From: Trichopria drosophilae
Lineage: Eukaryota; Arthropoda; Insecta; Hymenoptera; Diapriidae
Reading direction: 5' to 3'
Assembly (NCBI GenBank): GCA_030407085.1
Contig: CM059586.1
Coordinates: 34,211,501-34,275,500, forward strand
DNA: 64,000 nucleotides
This document shows, piece by piece, positions 22,834 to 37,800 of the stretch. The notes under the pieces were generated by a model. The model was not told the origin of the DNA, made no database searches, and saw only the letters and a program-made list of their open reading frames with translations. How positions within the stretch are numbered: position 1 is the first letter of the stretch; each line of letters starts with the position of its first letter. The position numbers were made by a program, and so were the translations under genes.

Positions 22834-25800
22834 CTGAAAAATAAAAACATTGTCCCATGAATTCATTTATATGTTTCTAAAATCTACAACCAGGATATTT
22901 TATGGATAACTTAACCCTTTGAAGCACGGTGGTCCTCTCAGGGACCACCTTTTCTGCCAGATAATTTTATTTATAAAAATTCAATTTTGAGATATTTAAA
23001 AATATTAGTTAGTTTTTCTAGTAGCTAAAGTATTTGTCAACAATATTATACCACCAATATTCAAATTTCATTTCTGCTAAAAATGTTATAAATAAACAAA
23101 CACCAAAAAAATCCAGCTTATTACAGTTTGGATGTTCATAGCAATTTTTACTAAGAAAGTTTTATGGTCACTGATGACGAATCCGGGGTCAGATTTCCAA
23201 AATTCAAAATGGCTGTACAAAAATGTAAAAAATAACGTGTATTTATGGCAGAAAACGTTTAATACAGATGAATACAAAAATATAATATATAATTTAAGAA
23301 ATAGTTAATAACGAACATTAATTACTCATCCCCATTATGCCAAATATAATACAGTAGAATTAATTTATTCCTTATACATACCCCTATAATCTCTGATACA
23401 TACAAGATGATAAATAATGTACTACTTATTCGTAGAAACATCATATTTATAATTTTTCAATCATAATTGAAATAGTAGAGCTTAAAAATAGTTAAAGCTG
23501 AGTTTCTGAAATACTATTTATGTATATAAGTGACGGTTTGGTAAATTAAAAGTGCCTATTGGCATTGTATAATTAATCTATGTAGTGCAACTTTTATATA
23601 GTACAAGTGCTTGTGTTAATTTCGGCTACAGTTTCGCAAATTTAGACAATTTTTTAATTATCTTCGCATGAAAGGGTTAAAGGCGGTCTTCCGGTCGGCC
23701 TTAAAGAATTTTACATTTCATATTTTATACTTTATCAATAATTATTACAATTAGGCATAAAAATAGATAATTACGATTTTAAAATCCACTAAATGTAGTT
23801 TGGCGTGTTTTCTCAATGTTAAACCTATTATTAAACCTATTTAAAACTGCGCATTATTTGAGCATTATCAATATAAACATTTCAATTAATAATTTTCCGC
23901 TCTAAAAGCTATAAGTTTCGTTTGAATCGTTTTTGTATCGCAATCTTCGTTTTTAAGTCGGTACGTCGAAAATTATTTTATCATACTGAGAAATTAAAAA
24001 AAAACTTGTAATTAATAATCAGATTAGCATGTTGAAGAACCAATCATTTATCGAAATTTGTATTATAGTGGCGCAAAACATATCATGATCACCCTAATAG
24101 GAAAGTCGAATTTTAAATATAAATATTACAATTTCTACGGGAAATAAAATGTGATGTCAGAGGGTAATAATGGATTTTAACTTCATTGATTTCTGTGTCG
24201 ATCTATTTTTGTCACATTTATTTCTCTCTCATTGACAATACAATTACTTATCGTCGTTTTAGGACCTAAAGATTGATTTACTAAATAGATCTGCATCTGT
24301 TTTGCCAATAGCCGTCTTTTAGAGAAGTACTCCTATTCAGGTGTGCAATGGCGTGGGAAAACCTCCCAAGCTTGGCAGCCATAAAAAGTAATTCTGTCCG
24401 CAACCTACAATTTTCGAACAAAAGATACAGAGAGCGTCCCAAAATTAAAAGACGACACACAAGGGTTCCATAATTTGTAAATAATGTGTCCTGTAATTAA
24501 AGAACAACGCTACCCTACACAAATCAAATACCGCTGTTATGGATGAAATTAATAGATTTTTTGACAATTGACAAAAAAAATTACAGGAAATGCACAACCG
24601 CGTCTGTAAAGTTACAAAAAATTCTTTCCAAAAATCATCGACTTCGAATTGTCAGAATTAAATTTTACTGATGCAGACATGTTTTTTAATCATCACTCAT
24701 TTTCGAAAAAAATATGAAAAATACAGAAAATATACATATTTAATTGCTATTGTTTGCGTTAAAAAATAGTGTGTTTTTCAATAATTTATCCGCATTAGAC
24801 TTCGTTGTCCGCTCTTCGAAATTCAAATGGTTGGATTCAACATGGCGGATGAAAATGCGAATTTATATTCTATCGAGTTGAAATTCAATGGATTGAAAAT
24901 GACAAAACAGCAATTAGGCATACAGTAAAGTTCATGCAATATTGCGAAATAAAACTTCAGACATAATCTGAATGTACTAACAGCAACCCATTTCTATAGC
25001 AAACTAATTTCGTCCCGCTGAAAAAATTCTCATTTTCGTTCGCCATATTGGATTCGCTATTTTATATTTCGAAAATCTGACAAAGTATAGGTTAGGTAAC
25101 GAACTTAAGAACGTTAGTACACGGTAGCCTAGGAAATTTCGTGGGCCGAACCCCTCTTCGCACTTTGGGTCCATTTTTTGTGTGTTTATTCGACACAATG
25201 AAGGGGTTAATTCCTGTTACGAAATGATACATTTCTACCAGTCGATGTATAATATGCTATTAAATATTACTTGCATTTTTTACACGAGTGAAAAAACAAA
25301 CAAAAATTATTTTCTGATGAAAGTTATAGAATTTGTTGAAAGCGACAAATCACAAAACAGGCACTTCAAAAAACAGACATTCTAAAACCATACATTTCAA
25401 AAAAGACATTCAAAAACCAGACATTTCAAAATACATACATTAAAAAACTAGACACTTCAAAAGCCATACATTAAAAACCCGGGCATTTAAAAAAACAGAG
25501 ATTCAATATATGTCTGCGTTTTGAATGTCTGTTTTTTTTAAGTGTCTGGTTTTTGAAGTGCCTGTTTTTTTAAATGTCTGTTTTTTTAATGTCTGTTTTG
25601 TGATTCGTCGTGTTTTTGAGGCGCACCCTTAGTACCCTGCTTGAAAAATTACGAAATTGATTGGTCTTGTTGGCTTAATGATTCTTTGTTTTCAGGAATT
25701 TCTTCACAAGAGGCTATATTTTGTACAAGCTCCTTGTTAATCCTCATTAAGAATGATCATTTAATGTAATTTAATTTATGTGTTCAAAGTCAAAATATTG

Positions 25801-28800
25801 TAGATAATCTTCAGGTGAATGTAAATACGTGATGACGTGAAGTGTAAATACAACTTATCAAAATACGACTGAATCACAGATGTAATACAATTATATTTGA
25901 CGCAATATTTCCGAAAGTAGTATTTAAATATGTCTAATAAAGATATACATTTGTTGTGTTATCGAGCCAAAATCAACAAAATTTAGATCCGAAAGGTAAA
26001 CTACAAAAACACTATCAACAGAACAATTATAGATACATTTAATTCATTTTTGAGACAATAACACAGTATTTGAAGAACATATAAATCAAATGTATACGGC
26101 GTTGAGGTATGATGATTAATTATTATTTTTTAGTTATTATCAATATTTCACGGAAAACAATCGCAAATAAAATTGACTGAACCCCTCTTTAAGCAAAATT
26201 TATTACAATATTTCAATAGGTAGTATTTCAACATTTAAATAATACCTTTTAAAAACAACTAAATTTTTTAAAAAGTTTATATATCACAAAATTTCAAAAA
26301 TTTAAGAAAACATTTACTGTAGTCATTACTATCCACAAAACAATACAAATTTATGAAAATTGATAAGTTTGATTGCATAATTTGAGCTAATTACTTAACA
26401 AAAATATATAACAGGTTTAAAGTGAAGAAAATTAATAATATTACGAAAATTCTACTTATTACTTAACTTATTCGCTAAATTTTTCAGTAGAACCTACTCA
26501 TGTTTCTTTTTCCATGTTAAAAGAACAAGTTTACAATTCTGTTTGATAAACAGAATTTTCACATTCTATTTTATTATTTAATATCTTCATATAATTCAAA
26601 ATAAGCAAACGAGAAACTTAGACAATTTCATCAACTTTGTATTATTTTTATTTTGTGTTGCCATATGGAGTTAAAGAGGATGTCTTAACACATTAATGAC
26701 CATTGAAAATCAAACAATTATCTTTAATTTTAATTTCACTTATTAATTTTGTTGTTTGATTGGTGCTTTGCAATATGGCTCTAACAACGTAACATTGATT
26801 AAAAGTTCGAGGGAATATAGAAGAGTAATTTCAGATAGATTTTATAATATTATAATCCCATATGGACGATAAAACTGTAGAAACTAACATTTTCTCCGCA
26901 GATACTAAATCAGAAAAAAAGATATTTGTTAAAAAAAACTTAACGCGTTTTTTCAATAGTTAGTACGTAAAAAACTTAAATATTAAAAAATCCTTACTGT
27001 TGCACTAATTTTTTTTTTCACTTATTGTTTGATAAGAATAAGGAACATTCTTAAAAAAAGTCGCAAAAAATCGTGTGTAGAACATAACAAAATAGAACGA
27101 TAACAAATGTTTAAAAAGACGAGATTTCTAAATATATTTTTAAAGTTTCATCAGATCACTTAAAAGTTCATTTCTTTATTTACATAATCACCAAGTTGCA
27201 TGAAATTTGCTTAAAAACTTTACTAGCTATAGACATTTAAAAAAAAAAGATGCTTAAAATTTTAATTAGCAATAACTTTTATAATAAAGTAAATATTCGC
27301 AAATCCTTTGGTAGACGTATTATCAGATACCAGAACTCTAAAATGCAATGATTAATTTCAAGATTTGCAACTTTACGAAAATGGAGGCCACTTCAGGAGT
27401 TTTTACTCAATTACGAATCATTTTCCTAGGTATTTTTTATTAATTAATTAAAAATGTATTAATCGATGCCCTGGTCTAACTAGCAATTCAATGCACAACT
27501 TATACATTTAACTCCTGTTAACTTCTAATTTGGTTTGTAATTCCTACAACAAAAATGTATCCAACAATACTTATTCTATAAATAAATCTTTCAACGATGG
27601 ATATTTTCGATATTTTTATAAAAAATAGTGAAAATCTCTAATATTTGTCGTAAGTAACATCGGATGCCATCATAGATTATAATATATCAAATTATTGGCA
27701 TAATAGAACAGCTTAAAAATTAAAAAAAAAAATCATACGAATTCTAGTCGATCTTTAAAACTGATTTAATCGCCTATTTTAATATCGCTAATGTATCTAT
27801 CTGAAATTTCTAAAATGGTCCCATGAGGTCAGTATGGTAGCAATATCAACATGATAAGGCTTAAATTATTTCTTATTACTCAAGTTACGTCCGAACATTG
27901 CGGTAATGGAGATTACAGCCCAGAAGCGATTAAATAATATAAAATAATTTTACTGCTAGTACTGTTTTTCTGAGAATATTTTACTACATATCTGTATATA
28001 TCTGAATGTTGTGTTCCATAGTAATATTTTACGGTATTTATTATCTGAAGCCGGATCTAAAAAATGATATCAATTTGATTGCGTATATTCTGTTTTAAAC
28101 GATGAGGTTTCTCGCATATGAAACAACGTGAGCAACAATGGCGTACCGTAGATGGGCCCCACGTTAAACAAACAGTTAATGACGTATTTGCGTCAGTATC
28201 CCACAACTCGCAGAAGAAACATCGCTTTATATTAGAGGACTCTGGACATATTTAATAAATGGTGTCCGTAGTTCAAACATAGTACCGTTACCAAGAAAAG
28301 TTATTATGACGAGAGTCGCCATCTAGTCGATGTTTTAGGAACATAATCTTCTTATATGAAAATTTGGAATTATGTATAGTAAACATTTTTGTCATTACAG
28401 AAAAAATCGTCTGCCATATTGAAGTTTTGAAATCTGACATCAGAGTCGCATAAAACAACCAAAAACTATAATAAAGCTCATTGTACATATTTTTAAATGG
28501 CAGTTTAATTTTGATGCATGGAAATTATCTTAAAATTAATACATAATTTGGGAAAGCATTTTCGTAAAGTTTAAATGCGTATGAAGGCCCGATTTTGTCA
28601 CCGTTTTCAATGTGTTAGCTTCAAGCTCACTGTGTGACACAAAAAAAGTATCGTCATCTGCGTTTTGCAGCTCTGCATCTCTAAATTCGCGGCTTTGTTG
28701 TTGAAAACATTGAATTATTGAAAAATACAACATATTCGTAATAGATCAACATGTAAAATCTTTTATCGTATTATGTCATACGAAAAAATAATATTTTACT

Positions 28801-31800
28801 TTCTTGAAAAGGTTAATTTAAAAAAGATAAAGGATAAAGGAAAGGAATTATCCCCCGCTTTAATGACATTTTTAGCCTATTCGCGGGTCGGCTCTCGGGT
28901 GGATTGGTCGGACAGACATTCAAAGACATTACAAGACAATACTTTTAGACAAACACAAGGCATCACCCACCCAGAGGAAATTGTTAATTTAATTGAAGGA
29001 ATTCGAGAGAAAAAGATAATTTTGGTTATTGTTGAACAAAATTTAGAACTAAATGACTACATTTCATAATATTTACTAGATTATGCATCTCTCTCTGAAT
29101 TTTTTACAGAACGTTTTGAACACTTTTAATTGTTCAAAATTTAAAGATTTTGAAAAATTAAAAAAGTATTGACTAATTCTAAGAACTTTTTGTTCAGCAC
29201 CATTTTCACCGTAAGTCTATCATATTGAAATAAAAAATTCCTTAACTTTTCGACGATTTATTTTCAAAATACATACACATTTTAATGTTCAAGGTCATGA
29301 TTTCTTTACTTTAAACAGAAATTTTAAAACGCTTTCAACGTAAAAAGACGAAATAAAAAATACAGTTGAAAAATCCATGTTTTTTTAAAATAATCATATA
29401 CAATTTTTTACGGTTGTATTTTTCGAAAAATTCACGTAATTGTACGTCAAATGTATCTGGTTGAAAATTTGTTAGGACATTTTGTACCCAAAATACAACT
29501 GCCGAAAGCTGTAGTGACAAAATGTCCATTCGGGACTTCCCGTTCCAATGATCTGTTCAAAATAAATGACATAATGGTTTCCATGTTAAAATAGGCTAAC
29601 ATTATTCAAGAAAAAATCTTCTGATCCAAATTGAGTGGATTATTGTATTACCATATAATAATGAATAGTATCAATTTTATTCAATTGTAATCGAATCAAT
29701 GGGAATCGACCTTTGATGCAATACCCCTGACATAGGGCCTCTATATAGAATATCTTGAAGTTTTTATAGAAACTCATTATTGAAGATAAATTGCATTTCT
29801 TTATACAGTCGAACGAGACAAATTCGTAGCCAAAGATATTACGTGCGTCTATGTCTGATCACCACTGGGAATTCGCTTATGACGTCTTCAACATCTGCAG
29901 CTAATCCCATCTCATAGATCGCTCCTATCACTTTAAGATCAGCTCAGTCCAGGTTTCTCACGTGTTTTGGTTTTGTTTCATGAGAAAGTTTTTTAGACGG
30001 CGTCAAGCCTGGGAGATTTTGTCGGTAGCCCGATCATTTTTTGGTGTCTATACCCAAGGATTGCATTTATGGGTATACCTAGACATAGTTCAGGACCAAA
30101 CGTTTTTGGAAGCTTTCTTTGCTAAGGCGTCGGCCTCTTCGTTGCCTTAATGCCTGTCTGTCCTGGAATCGATCCATGGCTCCCGAAAATTGAAGAACAT
30201 TTTCCTATATTTGCACCTTTAATACGCATTACTACAATCTCGTTACAGGATGGGCTGCAAAATACTGGATTAATTACCCATTGAAATGAGCAGTTGACTA
30301 TTGGATCCTAAAATACTCCGCCCATACCTTGCTCTGATTTAAATCCGTGAGTAAAACGATGTAACATATTTTTATCAGGGAAAATCATATTTTATTCCCG
30401 ATTCCTTCTATTATTTGAGATCGTTTTATTTCAAAGGCTCCATGATTTGCAGTTCGGTTCCAAAGTTGTCTGACAATGAGGAAGTAATTTATACGAAAAA
30501 AAAATACTACGTCGGGCTTTGTAAGGGTAATTCGAATTACTATACATGGTCAGTTTTTCAAAGTGGGACATAAGGAAACCCATGTTTAAATTGGTACTGA
30601 TGATCAATGTATTGAATAAACAATTGCGAAATTCTCCATATTCAATCACTTTTTGGATTTATATGTCCCCAATTTATTTAAAAAAAAAAAACAAAAACAT
30701 TTTGAACAGAAATATTGATATTAAAAATTACAAGATACTTCAGATTTGAAAATTTCTTAACCAAAATAGTTATTTGCTACTGATAGTACATAGTACCGGT
30801 TATATTTAACAGATAGACTGCTTTCAAAATGAATTCTCAATTAGGTAGTGCGATTGAAATCCCTTAAATGCATCTCGTTTAAGTTAATCTTCTTAACACT
30901 TTAATATTTTATTTCATTTCATATTTTTAAAAAGGGTCACGTATTAAGTGACCGAAACGTCGAATTAATTTTATTTTTGTGTATTTTGTTCAGGTTTGTT
31001 ACAATAGAATACCTAGATGGTTTGATATAACTTCGTTTATAAAACTCATAAACATATTATAACGTCTCTATCGCAACATATGCAAGAGTAAGAGTTACTC
31101 GTCTGCAGCCCCACTTAAAACTACTTGAAACAAAACAAACAAAATATAATTTTAACAAACTTAATTCTTTTAGATTTCCCGATTTACTACAATTATAATT
31201 CTCTTCTTTGAATATCATAATACAATTTATATGCCATTAATCGTGCTCCCTGCTTCGATTACATCCATAATTTTTTTACTGTCCAAATTTTTTATCCAAT
31301 TTTTGATCTGTATATTAATTGTAGTAGTCCTTATTTCTGTGGGTAATAAATTTAAAAAATTTGATCCTACGTAATCATAACATCTCTGGCATATTCTTTT
31401 ATTTCTAGACGATTCTTTTATTTTGTGAATGTTGTCTAGTATTTTTACCATGTAGAATTACTTCTACTTGTTGCTTCTCAATTGTAAAAGTTTTAGTCTT
31501 TATAAAATATATTTTTACTAGCTCTAAGAGTTGTGTTTTGGTAAATCTTACTAGATGGAGTATAGCAATTTTTATTATGGATTGATTTTATGACAACTTT
31601 ATGCAGAGTTGTTAATGGTTGCTTTGCATTTGTATGTGCTGCTCCCCAAGGTATAATTGCATATTCAGCAATTGATAGAAATAGAGCATAATAAACTGTC
31701 ATTAGAGTGTGATACGATAGTATACATCTTAGCTTTTTAAATAGAAATATAAAGTGTCTTAATTTAGTAACTATATCACTTATGTGCTTACACCATCTTA

Positions 31801-34800
31801 ATTTTGATTGTTTAACATTAAAAGCTTCATTATATAGACTTATATCAATTTTATATCTTTCTTTATGCTGTCTACATATATTCTGAATGGTACAAATTTA
31901 GTTTTTAAAAAACAGTAATGGAGTTTTCACTAAACTACCTAAAAATTAGGGGTAAGTCCTGATTTACAATATTTTCTACTGATTAACAAATCACAGTGTC
32001 GTCAGCAAAAGAACTTATTTGTCGCGCACTTTCTATTTCGTACAGATTATTTATAAATAATTTGAATAATAAAGGTCCTAAAATTGTCCCTTGCGGTACT
32101 CCATACTTTACAGTTTGTGATTGTTTATGGCTTAAAATCGTTCTAAAACTCACTTTCCGCACATGCTCGCTCAGATAATTCGAAATTAATTTACATACGC
32201 TTCCTCTAAATCTGTATTTATATAATTTATCTAACAAAGATGTATGGCTCAGTGTATCAAAAGCTTTTTATATATTTAGATATTTATTATTGATTTACTT
32301 AATTAATTACATACTCGTTCATTTACTTATTTATTTAATTATTTATTCATTTATTTACTTAATTAATTAATTAGCTATTTTTTTTTATTTTTTTTGTGAT
32401 TTATTTACTTACTACAATTTTAATAAGTTCATCGTCCTGCATAAACGCCTTCTATTTTAAACAATACAAGGAATATAGATTTCATATTTTTAATACTATC
32501 TAACAATATTGAAAATGTGACGAAAAAGCGATGGAAAGTAGCGAATTTTAATGGTATTGAATCCTTGATTTGGCCAATTTCATTGAAATTTCGTTACTTA
32601 AATACTATTTTCATTACAATTTTAATCATTCTTAATGCACGCCTTCTTACTGAGTACTCCATTGTGCCTTTGTAAAGGGCCTCTATCAGTCCTTATCATG
32701 CCCGTTTAATTTCTTAAAAAATAATTAATAAAGATCACCATCAAAATTTTCTTGCATTTTGGTCAGTCGCTTGCTTTCAAGAACGTGAGAAAAGCAAGTA
32801 ATGAAAAAATGATAGAGCTGACATATCCCAGCAAACGGAAAAGAATTGAGAAATGTTGAAAATCTCAAAATCGATTCGTTTTTGTTAACATTTTTAATCC
32901 TTGCGTATACTTTAATACTTTTGGATCCTTATGAAAGTATTTAGAGGTCATATTTGAATTCTTTGCAATAAAAACTAAAAGATGGCTGCTACTCTTTGGA
33001 TGCTTTTCAATTCTTCCACGAGTATTGTTTTTTTTTTTTTTTTTAACACTTCTAAATTCTCCAACACAAGTAATTTACGATGAATTCTTTCGAATACTTA
33101 TTGAAGTAATATTCATTTCTTTTTGTTCAATCGTTTTGAATACTCTTGTAGAAAGTGTTTTCAATGCTTCTTATTATTTACATTTCTCATGAAACCCTTT
33201 TAAATTTTTGGATTATATCATATCTTTGATATAAATACTTTTGAATATGTACTTGCGAATGTGCTACATGTAAACCTGCCCAGCAAACGAAAAAGCATTC
33301 ATATTTTGTGAAATTATAATCATACGGTTGTATTTATTTATTATTCAGATCTAAAATCTTATGTCAATGATAAACTCTTGTCAAATGAAAGTTTCAGACC
33401 AAACATCTTTAGTTGGTAGTAAAATTCTTGTCAAAAAAATTTCAGACCTCAATCTTACATCGATTGATAAACTCATGTCGAAAGAAAGTTTTATACCAAA
33501 CATCTTTAGTCTATAGTTAAATTCTTGTCGAAAGAAAATTTCAGATATAAAATCTTATGTCGATGAATAAACTCTTGTTGAATGAAAGTGTCTGGCCTAA
33601 AATCTTATATTAATAAGAATATAATATATATAGGGGAGAACGGGGTAATTCCGACCTGTCTAAGCAAAATTGATTTTTGAGGTAGAGAATGTGATTTAAT
33701 GAATTTGTACGTTATGCTTTTTTAAAGTGTATTGCATGGGTAAACAGTTATCGATATTATTAATACCTTGTTATAGGTCTATTATAGGATTATACCTCCA
33801 TTAGTAAAAAATTGCAATTCTTCAGATTCTGTCAAAGTATGGGTAATTCCGACCCCAAAAGGTGTAATTCCGACCGCGTTTATTTTCAGCACAATTTCGT
33901 AGTGATTTATAGGTTTAATTTACATTTATTAATAATAAGTAAAGAAGATAATATTTTGTTATCACAATAACTTGTTTATGTACAACACTTCGTACACCTA
34001 ATACTAAAGCAGCGACTGCTTTTTTTCAAATTTTCAGCGTCTCGTTTTGCGGTTTTTTGCATATATTTTCGCCCCATTTCCATCTAAAATCAACACATTT
34101 GTGATACATTATATATAATGTATACATAACATTGCATAATATAGTTGTGATAAAAACAAATGAAAATAAACACGAAAAAGGACGGTCGCAATTACCCCAT
34201 ACATTAGGGGTCGGAATTACCCTGCATGTTCTTTATTTAAAAAAATACACGCACTTAAAAACACACTCTCATCTCACTAAAAACCAAATTGATTTCATTA
34301 AATATAAGGTTAAGGCTTTTCTAAATTACTTACGTTTGATTAATTTGCACAATAATTTCAAACTATATTTACTTATTTATAATACTACAATTCCTAAATT
34401 AGCCCAGTAAAAAACAGTAACATCACTGCCACATGGTTCAATGCAAATTAAATAAACAGCTACCGCAATCAAAATAGTTGTACTCATCAGTGTTTTCACA
34501 AAATTTCAATAACATTACGGGATGTCATATTGTAAGCGAGATATTACGGGGGGTCGGAATTATCCGACAAATTAAAATGTGCAAATGTCATTTACAAAGT
34601 TGATTGTTGTGAATGTGACGCAACATATATTGGAAAACAAAACGCTGCATAAAAAAGAGATTGTATGATCGCAAGAACAGTTGGAAAAAAGAAATAGGAC
34701 ATACTGCACTTACAAATTATATGCTTACAAGTAGACATAATTTTAAATTCGAAGAATTTAAAATTTTAGACAAAGAAACACACTATAGAAGACGGAACAT

Positions 34801-37800
34801 AAAGGAAATGATACATATAAAAAAACATCAAAATAGTATTAATTTTAGAACCATCACTGAAAAATTGAGTTCATTTTACAACATTTTAATTTCTGGTGAT
34901 TAACCCTTTGCGGCATAGTGGTACATACGTTCTACCACCTAGATTTATTCACATTTCCTTACTTTTCTCGCAGAAAGATACAGGGACGAAATCTTTTTTC
35001 AATTCCTATATAGAACTAATATAACTATAAAAAAAATCATTTGCTCGTTTAGTGTTATTATTATAATTATTATTAACAAATAAAATTGAAAAAATAGCGT
35101 TTTTTTCGAATAAATTCATTTTTGCAAACCACACAAGGCTATTTTAACTGTAGATTATTTATGAGGGTTTTTGCTAAATTCAAATTTTAAAATGTCTCAT
35201 TTTTAACAAAATTTGTTACTCGCTGGTTTTAGGGATCTCTGATTACGAATCCAATGTTAATTTTGTCAAACCCATTGCGTAATCTGCGCTCCTGAAAACC
35301 CTCCAATATAACATTTTCTTCAAATGGAGTCCTTTGTAAAATGTTTGTCCGGCAAGCTTGATCTGCCATTGTTAACTTGGTAAAAATAATAACGGATAAC
35401 ATGAAATCGTTTTCAACATTTTTGGCTAATAAAATTGATTTGCCATTTTTAATTCATTAAACCTAATGTCGAAACCCCTGATTAAAAAATTTCAAGCGAA
35501 TCTGATGAATTGTGAAAAATTCGTCCTCCATATTGAATCCGCCATTTTTAATTTTCAAAATCTGACTTCAAATTCGTAATCAGTGACCCCAAAAACTCCT
35601 GAATAACAAATTTCAGCTATTTTCCATGTAAACAAAAATGTATGTCGCAAAGGGTTAATGCTACTATTGAAAATAATGGGCTATTTTAAAATTTGGTAAA
35701 TGTTTCATTGCACGTTGAATTGTGTTTATTAAAAACAAACCTTATACACTTAATTGTCAGTCAAGTAGTGCTCACTTAAATAGAGGTGTGTAAATCAATT
35801 TAATTTTAAGGTTAACGTGTTAAATTTTAATTTTGTTCAATTTGTTTAAATTATTTGTGTGATATGAAAACTATTTATTAGGAATATGAATTTGTTTTTT
35901 AATAGAAGCCCTTGAAGAGGACCCACAATTGCAGTCAAAACGTGAGAATTTCACACTCAGTTTCTATAATTTTTATTGAACCGTACTGGCCATTTGTAAG
36001 AGCAGAAATAAAGATTAATTTCACTTATCACAGTTCATTCACTATCAAGATTTATTTCTGAAATAATAAATATTGTAAACAATTATTTTAATAATTGCAA
36101 TGCATGTTCGAACTATCGCATTTTGAAGTTTATTCGTTTTTCTTAAAGTTTTTTTCATATTTCTAGTGTTTCATCCCAGAACATTAAGAAATTGAAAAAA
36201 CTATGTAATGTACACAATATTTTGAGACGTTCTACAATAGATTTCACAAACATCACTACATTAATCCATTTGTATAATTCAATAGTCCTCATTTTATGTA
36301 TTATTCCCCCATTTGGTCGTCTTTTTTACGAAAGGTTTCAGTTTGCTCGAGTCTATTCAGTATAAATTTATTAGATTTCTGTCTTTTAAGACCGGAGGTC
36401 CGATGTACTATATGGAACATAACTCTTTTTGTTTTTTTTCCCCTTTTTTCTGTTACTGAGTTTAGTATACCTCGTTCTGACACCACTAAAAAATTACAAT
36501 CGCTTAAAACCAATCAAGTCCTGATGATATACCGCCTTCATTTCTAAAAGTTTTTGGGCAAGTTTTAGTGCAACCCATTTTCAATTTATTTACTTTATCC
36601 CTAAGAACAGGAATATTGCCTGGAAACTGAGTTATATTATGCCAATTTATAAAAATAATAATAGATCGTTTGTCTCTAATTATAAACCAATTGCTATTAT
36701 TAGTGCATTGCCTAAAATTTTGGATAGCATTGTCACTGATGAGTTGTCTAGGATAGTTAGTCTTTATGCCTAAAAGATCAACAGTGTCAAATTTAATGAC
36801 TTTCACTCAATTTGTTATTAATCATTTGGAAAGTAAACGTCATCTAGATTACGATCTTCACAGATTTTTGTAAAGCAATTGACACGGTCGATCATTCGCT
36901 GTTACTCTGTAAGCTAAAATTAATAGGCATAAAAGGTCAACTCTTTTCTTGGCTACAAAATTACCTTACCGATAGATCACAAATAGTAAAATACAATAAC
37001 TATTTTTCAAAAAATGTCATTTTTCTAAGAGACAAAATGACTTCATATTCAACTATACCTATCCTGGTGATAAATTTGCTTCGGCAGACTATTTGTCGGA
37101 TCTAGGGATCATTTTTAATAAAAATTTAGATTTTAGACAACATCTCATTGTAGCAAGAAACAAGGCAGCTAGAAACTTAGGTTTTCTGCGTAATGTTACT
37201 CGGTTGTTCAAAAATCCTCGAACGATTTTGAGTTTATATAGAACTCTAGTCATGCCTTCTCTATGTTATGGTTCACCTATTTGGTCACCATACTTGTTGA
37301 AGGACATTAAACTGTTAGAATCTACTCAGCGTAAATTTTTGTGATATCTATCGTGGAAAACCGACAGACCCATGAATTATTTGGATCACGACTTTGGACC
37401 TATATCTTCGACCTTTTCTATCCCCACTATTCATTCGGTTCATAACTATTCCGAGATACTACTCATTAGAAATATAATTCATGGATCTGTAACGTCTGTT
37501 GAGATTCGTAAGTTATTCATAGATAGACAGATTTTAAGAAACGGGAGAAATATTCGTCCCCTACTTGAGCAGCATAGTAAATCAAATTTTGTATTTTTCG
37601 CTATATCTAATAGGCTAATAATAAAAAAATATGCTATGCAGAGCATGGAATGCCCTGCTCTCTAACTTGCGGGAAGAAACGACTCTAACCACGTTTAAAG
37701 CAATTTGCAAAAAACTAGTCTTTTGTTATTACTAAGTTGTCAGTTTATTAATTCATTAGTTATATTCTTGATCAGTTCTTTTGCGACGTCATATTAGACA

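Noticed and set aside
25345..25628. Possible CRISPR-like array of short repeats
   Set aside because: Units are degenerate and adjacent without unique spacers, and the array reverses into its own complement; this is a eukaryotic palindromic repeat.
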